Assembly (NCBI GenBank): GCA_004554705.1
Contig: SFKS01000003.1
Span: 30,753-94,752 of the forward strand
Direction: 5' to 3'
DNA: 64,000 nt
Origin: Clostridiales bacterium
GTDB taxonomy: Bacteria > Bacillota > Clostridia > TANB77 > CAG-508
Below, in pieces: positions 16,853 through 25,498 of this stretch. Position 1 is the stretch's first letter, and each line of letters opens with the position of its first letter. The translations under genes and the position numbers were made by a program. A model generated the notes under the pieces. It saw only the letters and a list, made by a program, of their open reading frames with translations. It was not told the origin of the DNA and searched no databases.

Positions 16853-17815
16853 ATGTATAAAATTTGTAGCCTTTTTGCAGGCGTTGGTGGGATAGATTTA
16901 GGATTTTTAGAAACAAATAAATGTGAAATAGCATATGCTAATGAATTTGATAAATATGCGGTGGAAACATATGAGAAAAACTTTAATACAAAAGTAGATT
17001 GTAGAGATATTCATGATGTAAAAAATAATGAGATACCAGAGTTTGATATTATGGTAGGAGGATTTCCATGTACTTCATTTTCAGTAGCAGGATACAGAAA
17101 AGGGTTTGAAGATGATAGAACAGGAGACTTATTCTTCGAAATGGAAAGAATATTTAAAGAAAGGAAGCCTAGAGTAATATTTTTAGAAAATGTAAAAAAC
17201 TTGGTAGGACATGATAAAGGAAATACATTCAAAACTTTAATTGATAGGCTAGAAAAAGCAGGATATAAAGATAAAATAAAATGTCAAGTTCTAAATGCCT
17301 GTGAATATGGTAATATACCTCAAAATAGAGAAAGGATATATATTGTAGCATTTAGAGATAAAGAGGATTTTAATAGATTTCAAATGCCATTACCAACAAC
17401 ATTAAATAAGAGTATAAAAGATGTATTTAATTTTGAAACTAAAGTTGATGAAAAATATTATTATACAGAAGGAAAATATAAAGGTAATATATATAAATTA
17501 TTAACAGAAGAAATGGATGATGACAACACAGTATATCAATGGAGAAGAAAGTATGTAAGAAAAAATCAAAGTAATTTAGTACCAACACTAACAGCTAATA
17601 TGGGAGAAGGTGGGCACAACGTACCACTAATAAAAACAAAATTTGGAATAAGAAAGTTAACACCAATAGAGTGTTTTTATGCACAAGGATATCCCAAATA
17701 CTATGAATTACCAACAGATATGGCAGATAGCAGATTATATAAACAAGCAGGAAATAGTGTTGTTGTACCGGTTATAAATAGAATTGCCGAAAATATAATG
17801 AAAGCATTGAATTAA
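16853..17815 (+). CDS. DNA (cytosine-5) methyltransferase
   Basis: The 320-residue enzyme protects the element host against the adjacent endonuclease. All C5 motifs are visible: SAM loop FAGVGGIDLGF (8-18), catalytic PCTSF with Cys73, ENV (112-114), QNRERIYIVAF (157-167), and the C-terminal RKLTPIECFYAQGYP and AGNSVVVPVI. The start at 16853 is preferred over 16847 because AAAGGAGAG then has normal spacing. A variable target-recognition region lies about 200-265. A strong terminator follows. Confidence 0.93.
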   Translation: MYKICSLFAGVGGIDLGFLETNKCEIAYANEFDKYAVETYEKNFNTKVDCRDIHDVKNNEIPEFDIMVGGFPCTSFSVAGYRKGFEDDRTGDLFFEMERIFKERKPRVIFLENVKNLVGHDKGNTFKTLIDRLEKAGYKDKIKCQVLNACEYGNIPQNRERIYIVAFRDKEDFNRFQMPLPTTLNKSIKDVFNFETKVDEKYYYTEGKYKGNIYKLLTEEMDDDNTVYQWRRKYVRKNQSNLVPTLTANMGEGGHNVPLIKTKFGIRKLTPIECFYAQGYPKYYELPTDMADSRLYKQAGNSVVVPVINRIAENIMKALN

Positions 17816-17835
17816 GGATGAAATTAGATGCTTGA

Positions 17836-17878
17836 AAATAACTAGGAATTAGTAAGAAACTAATTTCTAGTTATTTTT
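17836..17878 (+). terminator. terminator of the restriction-modification unit
   Basis: AAATAACTAGGAATTAGT pairs with ACTAATTTCTAGTTATTT around AAGAA, followed by T6. Confidence 0.85.
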
Positions 17879-17886
17879 TGCAATTT

Positions 17887-18016
17887 TTTCAAAATTTCGT
17901 ACTTTTTATGCGTGAGCATACCATTTACATAGTAGAGGGATAAAAATTTTTAAAAAACTTTTCGAAATTTTGTACTTTTTATATGTGCCGATACCATTTA
18001 ACTAGTAGAGGGGTAA
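17887..18016. repeat. two diverged copies of a ~57-bp repeat
   Basis: Copy 1 (17887-17943) and copy 2 (17960-18016) share GTACTTTTTAT, ATACCATTTA and AGTAGAGGG and differ at about one base in five. They lie between the methyltransferase terminator and the TnpW-like gene. Repeats near the recombinase could be accessory binding sites or an origin of transfer; nothing decides this. Confidence 0.6.
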
Positions 18017-18125
18017 TTGAGGCATAAAGTTTTGGAAGAGATAATAAACTTAAGTGAGCTGTTCGAGTAATAGCGAGTTACAGATAACTTATACAGTAGC
18101 CAAATATCAAAAATTAGGAGAGATG

Positions 18126-18275
18126 ATGTTGGAGATAAAGCAAAGTTCTAAATGTACTATTGATAATGAAAAGCCATATAAGCTAAAAGTTGGAGATACA
18201 AAAGTATTCTTTGAATATTCAAACAATAATAAAACATTTAAAGAATGTATATTAAATATTCTAAAAAAAAGGTAA
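18126..18275 (+). CDS. small TnpW-like protein
   Basis: A 49-residue protein ends YKLKVGDTKVFFEYSNNNKT and a basic helix KECILNILKKR. The pattern of a short beta hairpin followed by KxxxxxIxxLI-type helix resembles TnpW-like proteins encoded beside large serine recombinases in Tn4451/Tn5397-type elements. AGGAGAG places the start at 18126 or at the TTG 18129; the frame is open further upstream without a binding site. Likely role: recombination accessory factor, unproven. Confidence 0.5.
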   Translation: MLEIKQSSKCTIDNEKPYKLKVGDTKVFFEYSNNNKTFKECILNILKKR

Positions 18276-18356
18276 AAAGGTAGTACAAAATTATTTCATA
18301 ATTTTGCATACTGAAGCTGTAACAAATAAATTTTTAACAGTTTCAGCAAAAACGGG

Positions 18357-18385
18357 CTGACATTTTTTTATGAGCACGTTATACT
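18357..18385 (+). promoter_or_regulatory. element promoter copy 2, before the recombinase
   Basis: CTGACA (18357-18362), 17-base spacer, TATACT (18380-18385), with the same GGGCTGACA and TGAGCACGTTATACT blocks as at 15725-15756. It lies 28 bases before the recombinase start. Confidence 0.7.
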
Positions 18386-18412
18386 TTATACTGAAAGGAA
18401 GAAGATGAATTA

Positions 18413-20122
18413 ATGGCGGGAAGAAAATCAAAGTATTATTCTGATGAGAATATCATAAATAAAAAAATATGGTCTGCTGCATTATATATAAGGCTTTCAC
18501 AAGAAGATGAAGATAATGGACAAGATAAGCAAGAAAGTAATAGTGTAACAAGCCAAAAGACACTATTAAATGAATTCATAGAAGAACATGATGATTTGAT
18601 AGTTTATGATACATATATAGATGATGGATTTACAGGAACAGATTTTAATAGACCTTCATTTCAAAGATTATTAGAGGATATGAGAAATGGAAATATTAAT
18701 TGTGTAATTGTAAAGGACTTATCAAGACTTGGAAGGAACTATATAGAAGTAGGAAATTACATAGAGCAAGTTTTTCCGTTATTTAATATAAGATTTATTG
18801 CCATTAATGATTCAGTAGATAGTTTTAAAAATCCAGCAAGTACAAATACAATTTTAGTGCCATTTAAAAATTTGATAAATGATGAGTATGCACGAGATAC
18901 ATCAACTAAAATAAGAACATCATTGAACGGAAAAAAGAAAAAAGGGGAATTTGTAGGAGCTTTTCCCTCTTATGGATATATTAAAGATCCAAAGGATAAA
19001 CACAAACTAGCCATAGATGAGGTAGCAGCAGATATTGTAAGAAAAATATTTTATTGGAATGTAAATGAAGGATTAGGAAAAATAGCAATATGTCATAGAT
19101 TAAATGAATTAGGAATTTTAAATCCCACAGGACATAAGAAATTAGAATTAGGACAAAATTACAATAATTATGGAATTCAAGATAATACATATACTTGGAC
19201 ACCTTCTACAGTACGAAATATTTTAAATAATGAAGTGTACATAGGCAATACTGTTCAAGGGAAAAGAAGAACAAAAAGCTACAAAGTGCATAAAGTTGAG
19301 GCAGTTCCAAAAGAAGAATGGGTAAGAGTAGAAAATACGCATGAAGCAATTATAGATAAAGAAACTTTTAAAAAAGCACAAGAATTAAGTAGAAGGGACA
19401 CTAAAGTATCTCAAAAAACAAATGAATTATCAATATGGGCAGGTTTCTTAAAATGTGCAGACTGTGGGAGAGCAATGAACAAGAAAAGTAGTACAAATAA
19501 GAGTGGAAGTAAGTATGAATATTATATTTGTAGCACATACAGAAAAAAATCTAATAAGTTATGTACAAAACATACAATAAAAGAAGAATTGTTAGAAAAG
19601 GCTGTGGTTCAAGCAATTAATTTACATATTGATTTATTAATTAATACAGAAGAAATAATAAAACAAATAAATCAAAGTAGCTTTCAAAATTTAAAAAATG
19701 AAAACATAGAAAATATGATAATGACAAAACAAAATGAGATTTCTAAAATATCAAATTTTAAAAGGACCCTTTATGAAGATTGGAAAAATGCAGATATAAC
19801 AAGAGAAGAATATTTGGAATATAAGCAAAAATATGAAAATGATATTGAAAGACTAAAACTAAATATAGAAAGACTGCAAAATGAAAAACAAAAATATGAA
19901 AACCAGCATCAAAGTAGTAATAAATGGATAGAGAAATTTAGAGAGCAAAAAGGAATTACAGAACTTTCAAGAGATATAATGATGGAACTAATAGATGGTA
20001 TTTATGTGCATGATAATGGAAATATAACGATAAGATTTAAGTTTGAAGATGAGTTTAAGAGATGTCAAGATTACATAGAAAATAACAGAAATGTGCCAGA
20101 GCTAAAAGCAAAAGCAGTTTAA
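18413..20122 (+). CDS. large serine recombinase
   Basis: The 569-residue recombinase should integrate and excise the element by serine-linked double-strand cleavage. The N-terminal catalytic domain has ALYIRLSQED with nucleophile Ser29 and the conserved DLSRLGRN segment. The recombinase domain follows (about 190-310), then a zinc ribbon with CADCGRAM (about 348) and C...C around 372-385, and a C-terminal coiled coil (about 420-500). This layout is that of TnpX/TndX-type recombinases. AAAGGAAG precedes the ATG. The stop lies 22 bases before the right core. Whether a mother-cell promoter drives it is unclear: only the CTGACA-TATACT promoter is evident. Confidence 0.93.
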   Translation: MAGRKSKYYSDENIINKKIWSAALYIRLSQEDEDNGQDKQESNSVTSQKTLLNEFIEEHDDLIVYDTYIDDGFTGTDFNRPSFQRLLEDMRNGNINCVIVKDLSRLGRNYIEVGNYIEQVFPLFNIRFIAINDSVDSFKNPASTNTILVPFKNLINDEYARDTSTKIRTSLNGKKKKGEFVGAFPSYGYIKDPKDKHKLAIDEVAADIVRKIFYWNVNEGLGKIAICHRLNELGILNPTGHKKLELGQNYNNYGIQDNTYTWTPSTVRNILNNEVYIGNTVQGKRRTKSYKVHKVEAVPKEEWVRVENTHEAIIDKETFKKAQELSRRDTKVSQKTNELSIWAGFLKCADCGRAMNKKSSTNKSGSKYEYYICSTYRKKSNKLCTKHTIKEELLEKAVVQAINLHIDLLINTEEIIKQINQSSFQNLKNENIENMIMTKQNEISKISNFKRTLYEDWKNADITREEYLEYKQKYENDIERLKLNIERLQNEKQKYENQHQSSNKWIEKFREQKGITELSRDIMMELIDGIYVHDNGNITIRFKFEDEFKRCQDYIENNRNVPELKAKAV

Positions 20123-20144
20123 AAAATTGTGTTGTTATAATCAC

Positions 20145-20155
20145 CCAAGGAGGTG
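20145..20155. other. right attachment core (attR)
   Basis: CCAAGGAGGTG identical to the left core; the PBP frame resumes immediately after it. Confidence 0.8.
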
Positions 20156-20418
20156 GTGTTGCTGCACCTGTAGCGGGAGAAATTTTAAAAGAAGTATTAC
20201 CATACATGGAAATACAAACAAAAGAACAAGAAAATAAAGAAACTGTAAATATGCCAAATGTAACAAACTTAAGCTTTGCAGAAGCAAAGAAAATTTTAAA
20301 TGAATTAGACCTAGGAACAAATAGCCAATTAGATGCAGAAACAATAATAACAGAACAATTGCCAAAAGCAGGAATACAAATAACCAAAGGAACAAAAGTA
20401 ATACTATATGGAAACTAA
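20145..20418 (+). pseudogene. spoVD: 3' part of the interrupted PBP gene (end of transpeptidase fold and PASTA)
   Basis: Read in the frame set by the core, this segment gives QGGGVAAPVAGEILKEVLPY and then a PASTA domain (NVTNLSFAEAKKILNELDLG ... GTKVILYGN), ending at 20418. It lacks its own start and ribosome binding site and exactly completes the PBP cut at 14589. It is the attR side of the inserted element. PASTA domains bind peptidoglycan; a single one at the C-terminus is typical of SpoVD. Confidence 0.9.
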
Positions 20419-20472
20419 ACAGGCATAACCTATGTCATTAACATAAATTTTCATAAAAATATAATGTAAATA

Positions 20473-20501
20473 TTGTAAAACAAGCAATTTTATGATATTC
20501 T
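20473..20501 (+). promoter_or_regulatory. probable pheST promoter
   Basis: TTGTAA (20473-20478), 17 bases, TATTCT (20496-20501), 33 bases before pheS. There is no room or sequence for a T-box leader. Confidence 0.45.
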
Positions 20502-20533
20502 ATATAGTATGTAAAAATTGGAGAGTGAATTAG

Positions 20534-21553
20534 ATGAAAGACCAAATTTTAGAAATTAAAGAAAATGCAAAAAAGGAAATTGAAAGAACTAATACCCTAC
20601 AAGAACTAAATGATGTTAGAGTTAAATTTTTAGGGAAAAAAGGTGAACTCACAGCTGTTTTAAGAGGAATGGGAGCATTACCGCCTGAAGAAAGACCAGC
20701 TGTAGGTACTTTTGTAAATGAAGCAAGAGACGAAATAGAAAATAAAATAGCACTAAAAGAAAAAGAATTAAAAGAAAGTTTAATTGCAGAAAAATTACAA
20801 AAAGAAAAAATAGACATAACAATGCCAAGTAAAAAAACAGAATTAGGTTCAATTCATCCAATAACAGGAATAATAGACAATATAAAAGAAATCTTTTTAG
20901 GATTAGGATATGAAATTGTAGACGGTCCAGAAATAGAAAAAACATATTATGTATTTGATCAACTAAACACACCAATAGACCACCCTGCAAGAGATTTGCA
21001 AGACACTTTCTATATTAATGAAAACATAGTATTGAGATCTCAAACATCTTCAGTACAAATAAGAACTATGGAAGCACAAAAACCACCAATAAAGATAATA
21101 TGTCCAGGAACAGTATATAGATCAGACAGCGTAGACCCAACACATTCACCAGTATTCCACCAAATAGAAGGACTTGTTGTAGATAAAGGAATCACAATGT
21201 CAGATTTAAAAGGAACTCTTGAAACTTTTGCAAAAAGATGCTTAGGCGAAAATACTGAAATCAGATTTAGACCACACCATTTTCCATATACAGAACCAAG
21301 TGCAGAGGTAGATGTATCTTGTTTTGTCTGCAAAGGAAAAGGCTGTAGAGTATGTAAAAATGAAGGCTGGATAGAACTTTTAGGCTGTGGAATGGTACAT
21401 CCTAAAGTTTTGGAAAATTGTGGAATAGACCACAATATATATTCAGGATTTGCATTTGGATTTGGAGCAGAAAGAATTGCAATGGCAAAATATGGAATAG
21501 ATGATATGAGACTATTATATGAGAATGATGTTCGCTTTTTGAAACAATTCTAA
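20534..21553 (+). CDS. pheS: phenylalanine-tRNA ligase alpha subunit
   Basis: PheS holds the catalytic class II core of the alpha2beta2 synthetase. The 339-residue protein has an N-terminal coiled coil that binds tRNA (1-90), then GSIHPITGIID, motif 2 region with PGTVYRSD and THSPVFHQIEG, and motif 3 FGFGAERIAM near the C-terminus. The insertion CFVCKGKGCRVCKNEG carries four cysteines. GGAGAGTGA precedes the ATG. pheT follows after 42 bases. Confidence 0.96.
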   Translation: MKDQILEIKENAKKEIERTNTLQELNDVRVKFLGKKGELTAVLRGMGALPPEERPAVGTFVNEARDEIENKIALKEKELKESLIAEKLQKEKIDITMPSKKTELGSIHPITGIIDNIKEIFLGLGYEIVDGPEIEKTYYVFDQLNTPIDHPARDLQDTFYINENIVLRSQTSSVQIRTMEAQKPPIKIICPGTVYRSDSVDPTHSPVFHQIEGLVVDKGITMSDLKGTLETFAKRCLGENTEIRFRPHHFPYTEPSAEVDVSCFVCKGKGCRVCKNEGWIELLGCGMVHPKVLENCGIDHNIYSGFAFGFGAERIAMAKYGIDDMRLLYENDVRFLKQF

Positions 21554-21595
21554 TTCAAAAACAAACAAAATTCCAAGATAGAAAGGAAAATAAAA

Positions 21596-23983
21596 ATGAA
21601 AACTAGTGTAGAATGGTTAAAAGAATACTCTGATATAAATGTAGATGTAAACAAACTAGCAGAGAGATTGACAATGACAGGCTCAAAAGTGGAAACAATC
21701 GAGCAAAAGGGTAATAATATTAAAAATGTTGTTGTAGGCAAAATTCTAGAAATAACAAAACATCCAGATGCTGACAAATTAATTGTTACAAAAGTAGATA
21801 TAGGAGAAGGAATAATCCAAATAGTAACAGGTGCCAAAAATGTAAAAGTTGGAGACCTTGTACCAATTGCAAAAGATGGTTCAGAGTTACCAGGAGATAT
21901 CAAAATTAAAACAGGAATGTTAAGAGGAATAGAATCTTGTGGAATGATGTGTGCTGTAACAGAACTAGGATTAGAATTATCAGACTATCCAGAACAAATT
22001 GCAGATGGAATAATGATATTGCCAGAAATATATGAAAAATATATAGGCAAAGACATCGTTGAGGCACTAAACTTAAGAGAAGATATATTAGATTTTGAAA
22101 TAACATCAAACAGACCAGATTGCTTCTCAATAGAAGGATTAGGTAGAGAAACTGCTATAGCACTAGGAGAAGAATTTAAAAATCCTCATAAAAATTTAGA
22201 GAAAGAAATCGAAACAATAAATAATCTAGAAGGGCTAAAGGTAGATATAGAAGCACAAGACTTATGTTATAGATATGTAGCAAGAGTTATAAAAAATGTA
22301 AAAATAGGCCCTTCACCAGAATGGATGAAAAGAAGATTAAATGCATGTGGTATAAGGGCAATAAACAATATAGTAGATATAACAAATTATGTAATGCTAG
22401 AACTTGGAGAGCCAATGCATGCCTTTGATATAAATAATGTTAAAGGAAAGCACATAATAGTGAGACGTGCAAAGCCAAATGAAAAAATAACAACATTAGA
22501 TGAAATAGAAAGAAATCTAGATGTTGATAATTTAGTAATTGCAGATGATGAAAAACCAGTTGCAATTGCAGGTGTTATGGGAGGATTAAATTCAGGAATA
22601 ACAGAAAATACAAACACTGTAGTATTTGAGGCAGCAGTATTTAATAGAGGAACAGTGCGTTTAACAGCAAAAAAATTAGGATTAAGAACAGAAAGCTCAA
22701 GTCGTTTTGAAAAAGGACTGTCTCCAGAAATAGCAATTCGTGCAGCAAATAGAGCAACAGAACTTGCAGAAATGATTGGTGCAGGGGAAGCAGTAGATAA
22801 ACAAATAGATATATATCCAAAAAAAGAAACAAAAAAAGTAATTCCTTTTGAACCAGAAAAAGTAAATGCACTATTAGGGATGAACATATCAAAAGATGAA
22901 ATGATAAGCATATTAGAAAAATTAGAAATAAAAGTGCAAGGAGACAACTTAGAAATACCATATTTTAGAGTTGATTTAGAAGGAACAGCAGACATTGCAG
23001 AAGAAATTATAAGAATACATGGATATAATACATTAAACAGTACTTTAATAAATGCAGAAAGCACAGTAGGATTGAAAACAAAGACACAAAAATTGCAAGA
23101 CAAAATTAAAAACTTATTAATAGAAAAAGGCTTTTCAGAAATGTATGCATTTAGCTTCATTGGTAAAAAAGACTTTGAAAAATGTAAGCTTGATAGTAGT
23201 AAAGCTATAAAAATAACAAATCCATTAGGAGAAGAATATTCCTTAATGAGAACATCTTTGATGCCAACAATAATGCAATCAATAGCCACAAATTATAATA
23301 AGAAAAACAAAAATGTGGCATTATTCGAAATAGGCAAAATATACGAAGATGAAGAAGAAAACATTAAAAAAGGTGAAATAGCAAATGAACAAACAAAAGT
23401 AGCTTTTGCAGTATATGGCGAAAAAGCAGATTTTTATATTATCAAGGGAATAATAGAAAACTTACTAGAAATATCCAATATATCTAGATACCAACTGGAA
23501 AGAGAAAACACTACAAACTTACATCCAGGTAGAAGTGCAAAAATACTAATTGGAAAAGATACAATTGCTAGCTTTGGGGAAGTTCACCCACAAGTATTAG
23601 ACAACTATGGAATAAACGAAAAAGTGTATTTTGGAGTAATAGATATAGAAAAATTAGGAAAATATGGAAAAGAAAATAAAAAATATACTCCAATACCAAA
23701 ATATCCAGCAGTAGAAAGAGATATTGCATTAGTTGTAGATGAACAGATAGAGGTTGGACAGATAGAAAATATAATATCAAAAAAAGCAAAAAACATATTG
23801 GAAAAAGCAAAATTATTTGATATATATAGAAGCGATAAATTAGGAGAAAACAAAAAGAGTGTAGCATATGAGCTAATTTTTAGAACAAAAGACAGAACAC
23901 TAACAGATGATGAAATAAAGAACACAATGGAGGCAATAACAAAAGAGCTACAAACAAATTTAGGAGCAGAACTAAGAAGTTAA
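21596..23983 (+). CDS. pheT: phenylalanine-tRNA ligase beta subunit
   Basis: The 795-residue beta subunit contains the EMAP-type tRNA-binding OB fold (about 40-150, with KHPDADKLIVTKVDIG), the B3/B4 editing domain (about 210-390), the B5 domain (about 400-475), the catalytic-like core, and the C-terminal anticodon-binding FDX-ACB domain (about 700-795, YPAVERDIALVVDEQI). It edits mischarged Tyr-tRNA(Phe). GAAAGGAAA precedes the ATG. Full length. Confidence 0.96.
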   Translation: MKTSVEWLKEYSDINVDVNKLAERLTMTGSKVETIEQKGNNIKNVVVGKILEITKHPDADKLIVTKVDIGEGIIQIVTGAKNVKVGDLVPIAKDGSELPGDIKIKTGMLRGIESCGMMCAVTELGLELSDYPEQIADGIMILPEIYEKYIGKDIVEALNLREDILDFEITSNRPDCFSIEGLGRETAIALGEEFKNPHKNLEKEIETINNLEGLKVDIEAQDLCYRYVARVIKNVKIGPSPEWMKRRLNACGIRAINNIVDITNYVMLELGEPMHAFDINNVKGKHIIVRRAKPNEKITTLDEIERNLDVDNLVIADDEKPVAIAGVMGGLNSGITENTNTVVFEAAVFNRGTVRLTAKKLGLRTESSSRFEKGLSPEIAIRAANRATELAEMIGAGEAVDKQIDIYPKKETKKVIPFEPEKVNALLGMNISKDEMISILEKLEIKVQGDNLEIPYFRVDLEGTADIAEEIIRIHGYNTLNSTLINAESTVGLKTKTQKLQDKIKNLLIEKGFSEMYAFSFIGKKDFEKCKLDSSKAIKITNPLGEEYSLMRTSLMPTIMQSIATNYNKKNKNVALFEIGKIYEDEEENIKKGEIANEQTKVAFAVYGEKADFYIIKGIIENLLEISNISRYQLERENTTNLHPGRSAKILIGKDTIASFGEVHPQVLDNYGINEKVYFGVIDIEKLGKYGKENKKYTPIPKYPAVERDIALVVDEQIEVGQIENIISKKAKNILEKAKLFDIYRSDKLGENKKSVAYELIFRTKDRTLTDDEIKNTMEAITKELQTNLGAELRS

Positions 23984-24030
23984 AATATGGTGAATAGTAA
24001 CTGAAAATTACTAAAATTTACTAAAAAGTA

Positions 24031-24060
24031 TTGACAAACCTACTCTACACGCAGTATAAT
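24031..24060 (+). promoter_or_regulatory. S10 operon promoter
   Basis: Consensus TTGACA (24031-24036) and TATAAT (24055-24060) with 18-base spacing, the best vegetative promoter in the window, directly before the ribosomal operon leader. Confidence 0.85.
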
Positions 24061-24296
24061 AAATATTGCGTGTAGATTTGCGTTGAAGCGAAATGTGGCT
24101 ACATCATTACGGTGGAGGGAACTTTCGTGGAGTATGTCTTGGCTAAGACCTAGGCGGATAAGTTATAAAAATAGCACTTGTCCTAGCTCAAACTAGGATA
24201 AAAAAATGGAAAACAATGAAACACCAGGGTGCGTTAATAACTTTCCTCATCAACAAAAACACACATACGCAAGATTTTAAAAGGAGGGAATTTAAC
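24061..24296 (+). promoter_or_regulatory. structured leader of the S10 operon
   Basis: The roughly 235-nt untranslated leader contains TGTAG/CTACA around TTTGC/GCGAAA and a TCCTAG/CTAGGA hairpin near 24180-24200. In Bacillota the S10 operon leader is a site of L4 autoregulation, so the same is likely here, but I cannot match a specific L4-leader consensus by eye. No gene lies in 23984-24296. Confidence 0.5.
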
Positions 24297-24746
24297 ATGG
24301 CAAATTCAACAGAAAAAGTTGAAAAAAAAGAAAAAGTTCAAAAAGAAACTAAAAAAACAGTAGCAAAAGGGGTAGCTAAGAAACCAACAACTAAAAAAAC
24401 AACCGAAAAAGCTACAAAAACAACAAAAAAGGTGACAGCTACAAGCGAAAAAATAAGAATAAGATTAAAAGCTTATGATCATGTTCTTATAGACCAGTCT
24501 GCTGAAAAGATAGTAGATACTGCTAAAAGAACAGGAGCTAAAGTTTCAGGTCCTATTCCACTACCAACAAAAAAAGAAGTAGTTACAATAATTCGTTCAC
24601 CACATAAAGACAAAGATTCAAGAGAACAGTTCGAAATGAGAACACATAAAAGAGTTATCGACATCTTATACCCAACTCAAGCTACAATTGACAATCTAAT
24701 GAAATTAGAATTGCCTGCAGGTGTTGATATCGAAATAAAACTTTAA
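24297..24746 (+). CDS. rpsJ: ribosomal protein S10 with a Lys/Thr-rich N-terminal extension
   Basis: The conserved S10 domain starts at about residue 51 (EKIRIRLKAYDHVLIDQSAEK) and ends AGVDIEIKL. The 149 residues exceed the usual ~102 because of about 50 extra residues of Lys, Thr, Ala and Glu (for example TTKKTTEKATKTTKK). AAGGAGGGAA gives 24297 as start, and no start fits between the extension and the S10 core, so the extension appears to be translated. S10 also acts in NusB-dependent antitermination. First gene of the S10 operon. Confidence 0.93.
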   Translation: MANSTEKVEKKEKVQKETKKTVAKGVAKKPTTKKTTEKATKTTKKVTATSEKIRIRLKAYDHVLIDQSAEKIVDTAKRTGAKVSGPIPLPTKKEVVTIIRSPHKDKDSREQFEMRTHKRVIDILYPTQATIDNLMKLELPAGVDIEIKL

Positions 24747-24842
24747 TTTAATTAATAGGTTAAAATATAACCAAGCTAAAGACAGAACAAGTAAAAAAAA
24801 ATATTGTTTTGTGAGTTAGCCAATAGTTAGGAGGATTTAAAA

Positions 24843-25475
24843 ATGAAAAAAGCAATTTTAGGAAAGAAAATAGGAATGACTCAAATATTTGATGAAAAAG
24901 GAAGAGCAATTCCTGTTACAGTAGTTGAAGCAGGTCCATGCACTGTAGTACAAATAAAAACAAAAGATAGTGATGGATATGAAGCAGTTCAATTAGGTTT
25001 TGGAGAAGTTAAAGAAAAAAAACTTATAAGACCTATAAAAGGACACTTTACAAAAGCAAATATAACTCCAAAAAAACATTTAAGAGAATTCAGATTAGAA
25101 GAAATTTCTTGTAATGTTGGAGATGAAATAAAAGTAGATATATTTAATAAAGGTGAAACTGTAGATGTTACAGGAACATCAAAAGGTAAAGGTTTCCAAG
25201 GTGTTATTAAACGTCATGGACAATCAAGAGGACCTATGGGACATGGTTCAATGTACCACAGAAGACCAGGTTCAATGGGATCAACATCAACACCAGGTAG
25301 AGTTTATAAAGGCAAAAACTTACCAGGACACATGGGTGTTGAAACTGTTACAGTTCAAAATCTAGAAATAGTAAAGGTAGATTCAGATAAGAATGTACTA
25401 TTAATAAAAGGTAGTGTTCCAGGAAACAAAGGTGCTATCCTAAAAATAAGAAATTCAAGTAAGAGTACAAAATAG
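24843..25475 (+). CDS. rplC: ribosomal protein L3
   Basis: L3 helps start assembly of the 50S subunit and reaches the peptidyl transferase centre. The 210-residue protein begins KKAILGKKIGMTQIFDEKG and carries the tip-loop segment RHGQSRGPMGHGSMYHRRPG. AGGAGGA precedes the ATG. Standard position after rpsJ. Confidence 0.97.
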   Translation: MKKAILGKKIGMTQIFDEKGRAIPVTVVEAGPCTVVQIKTKDSDGYEAVQLGFGEVKEKKLIRPIKGHFTKANITPKKHLREFRLEEISCNVGDEIKVDIFNKGETVDVTGTSKGKGFQGVIKRHGQSRGPMGHGSMYHRRPGSMGSTSTPGRVYKGKNLPGHMGVETVTVQNLEIVKVDSDKNVLLIKGSVPGNKGAILKIRNSSKSTK

Positions 25476-25498
25476 AATAAGAAGGGAGAGAAAACAAA

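Larger units (their letters stand above)
14579..20155 (+). mobile_element. 5.57-kb serine-recombinase element inside the PBP gene
   Basis: The element is bounded by identical 11-bp cores CCAAGGAGGTG at 14579-14589 and 20145-20155. It holds a VanZ-like membrane protein, a 102-residue protein, a type II restriction enzyme and its C5 methyltransferase, a TnpW-like small protein and a large serine recombinase whose stop lies 22 bases from the right core. Removing one core plus the interior (5,566 bp) rejoins the PBP reading frame exactly. This matches known intervening elements of sporulation genes (sigK skin and similar) and also TnpX/TndX-type transposons. No replication, conjugation or phage structural genes are present. 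Confidence 0.88.

Noticed and set aside
18054..18125. Longer version of the TnpW-like protein starting at 18054
   Set aside because: No ribosome binding site upstream; AGGAGAG lies just before 18126.
20419..20533. T-box leader for pheST
   Set aside because: The spacer is only 115 bp and has no T-box sequence or terminator/antiterminator pair.
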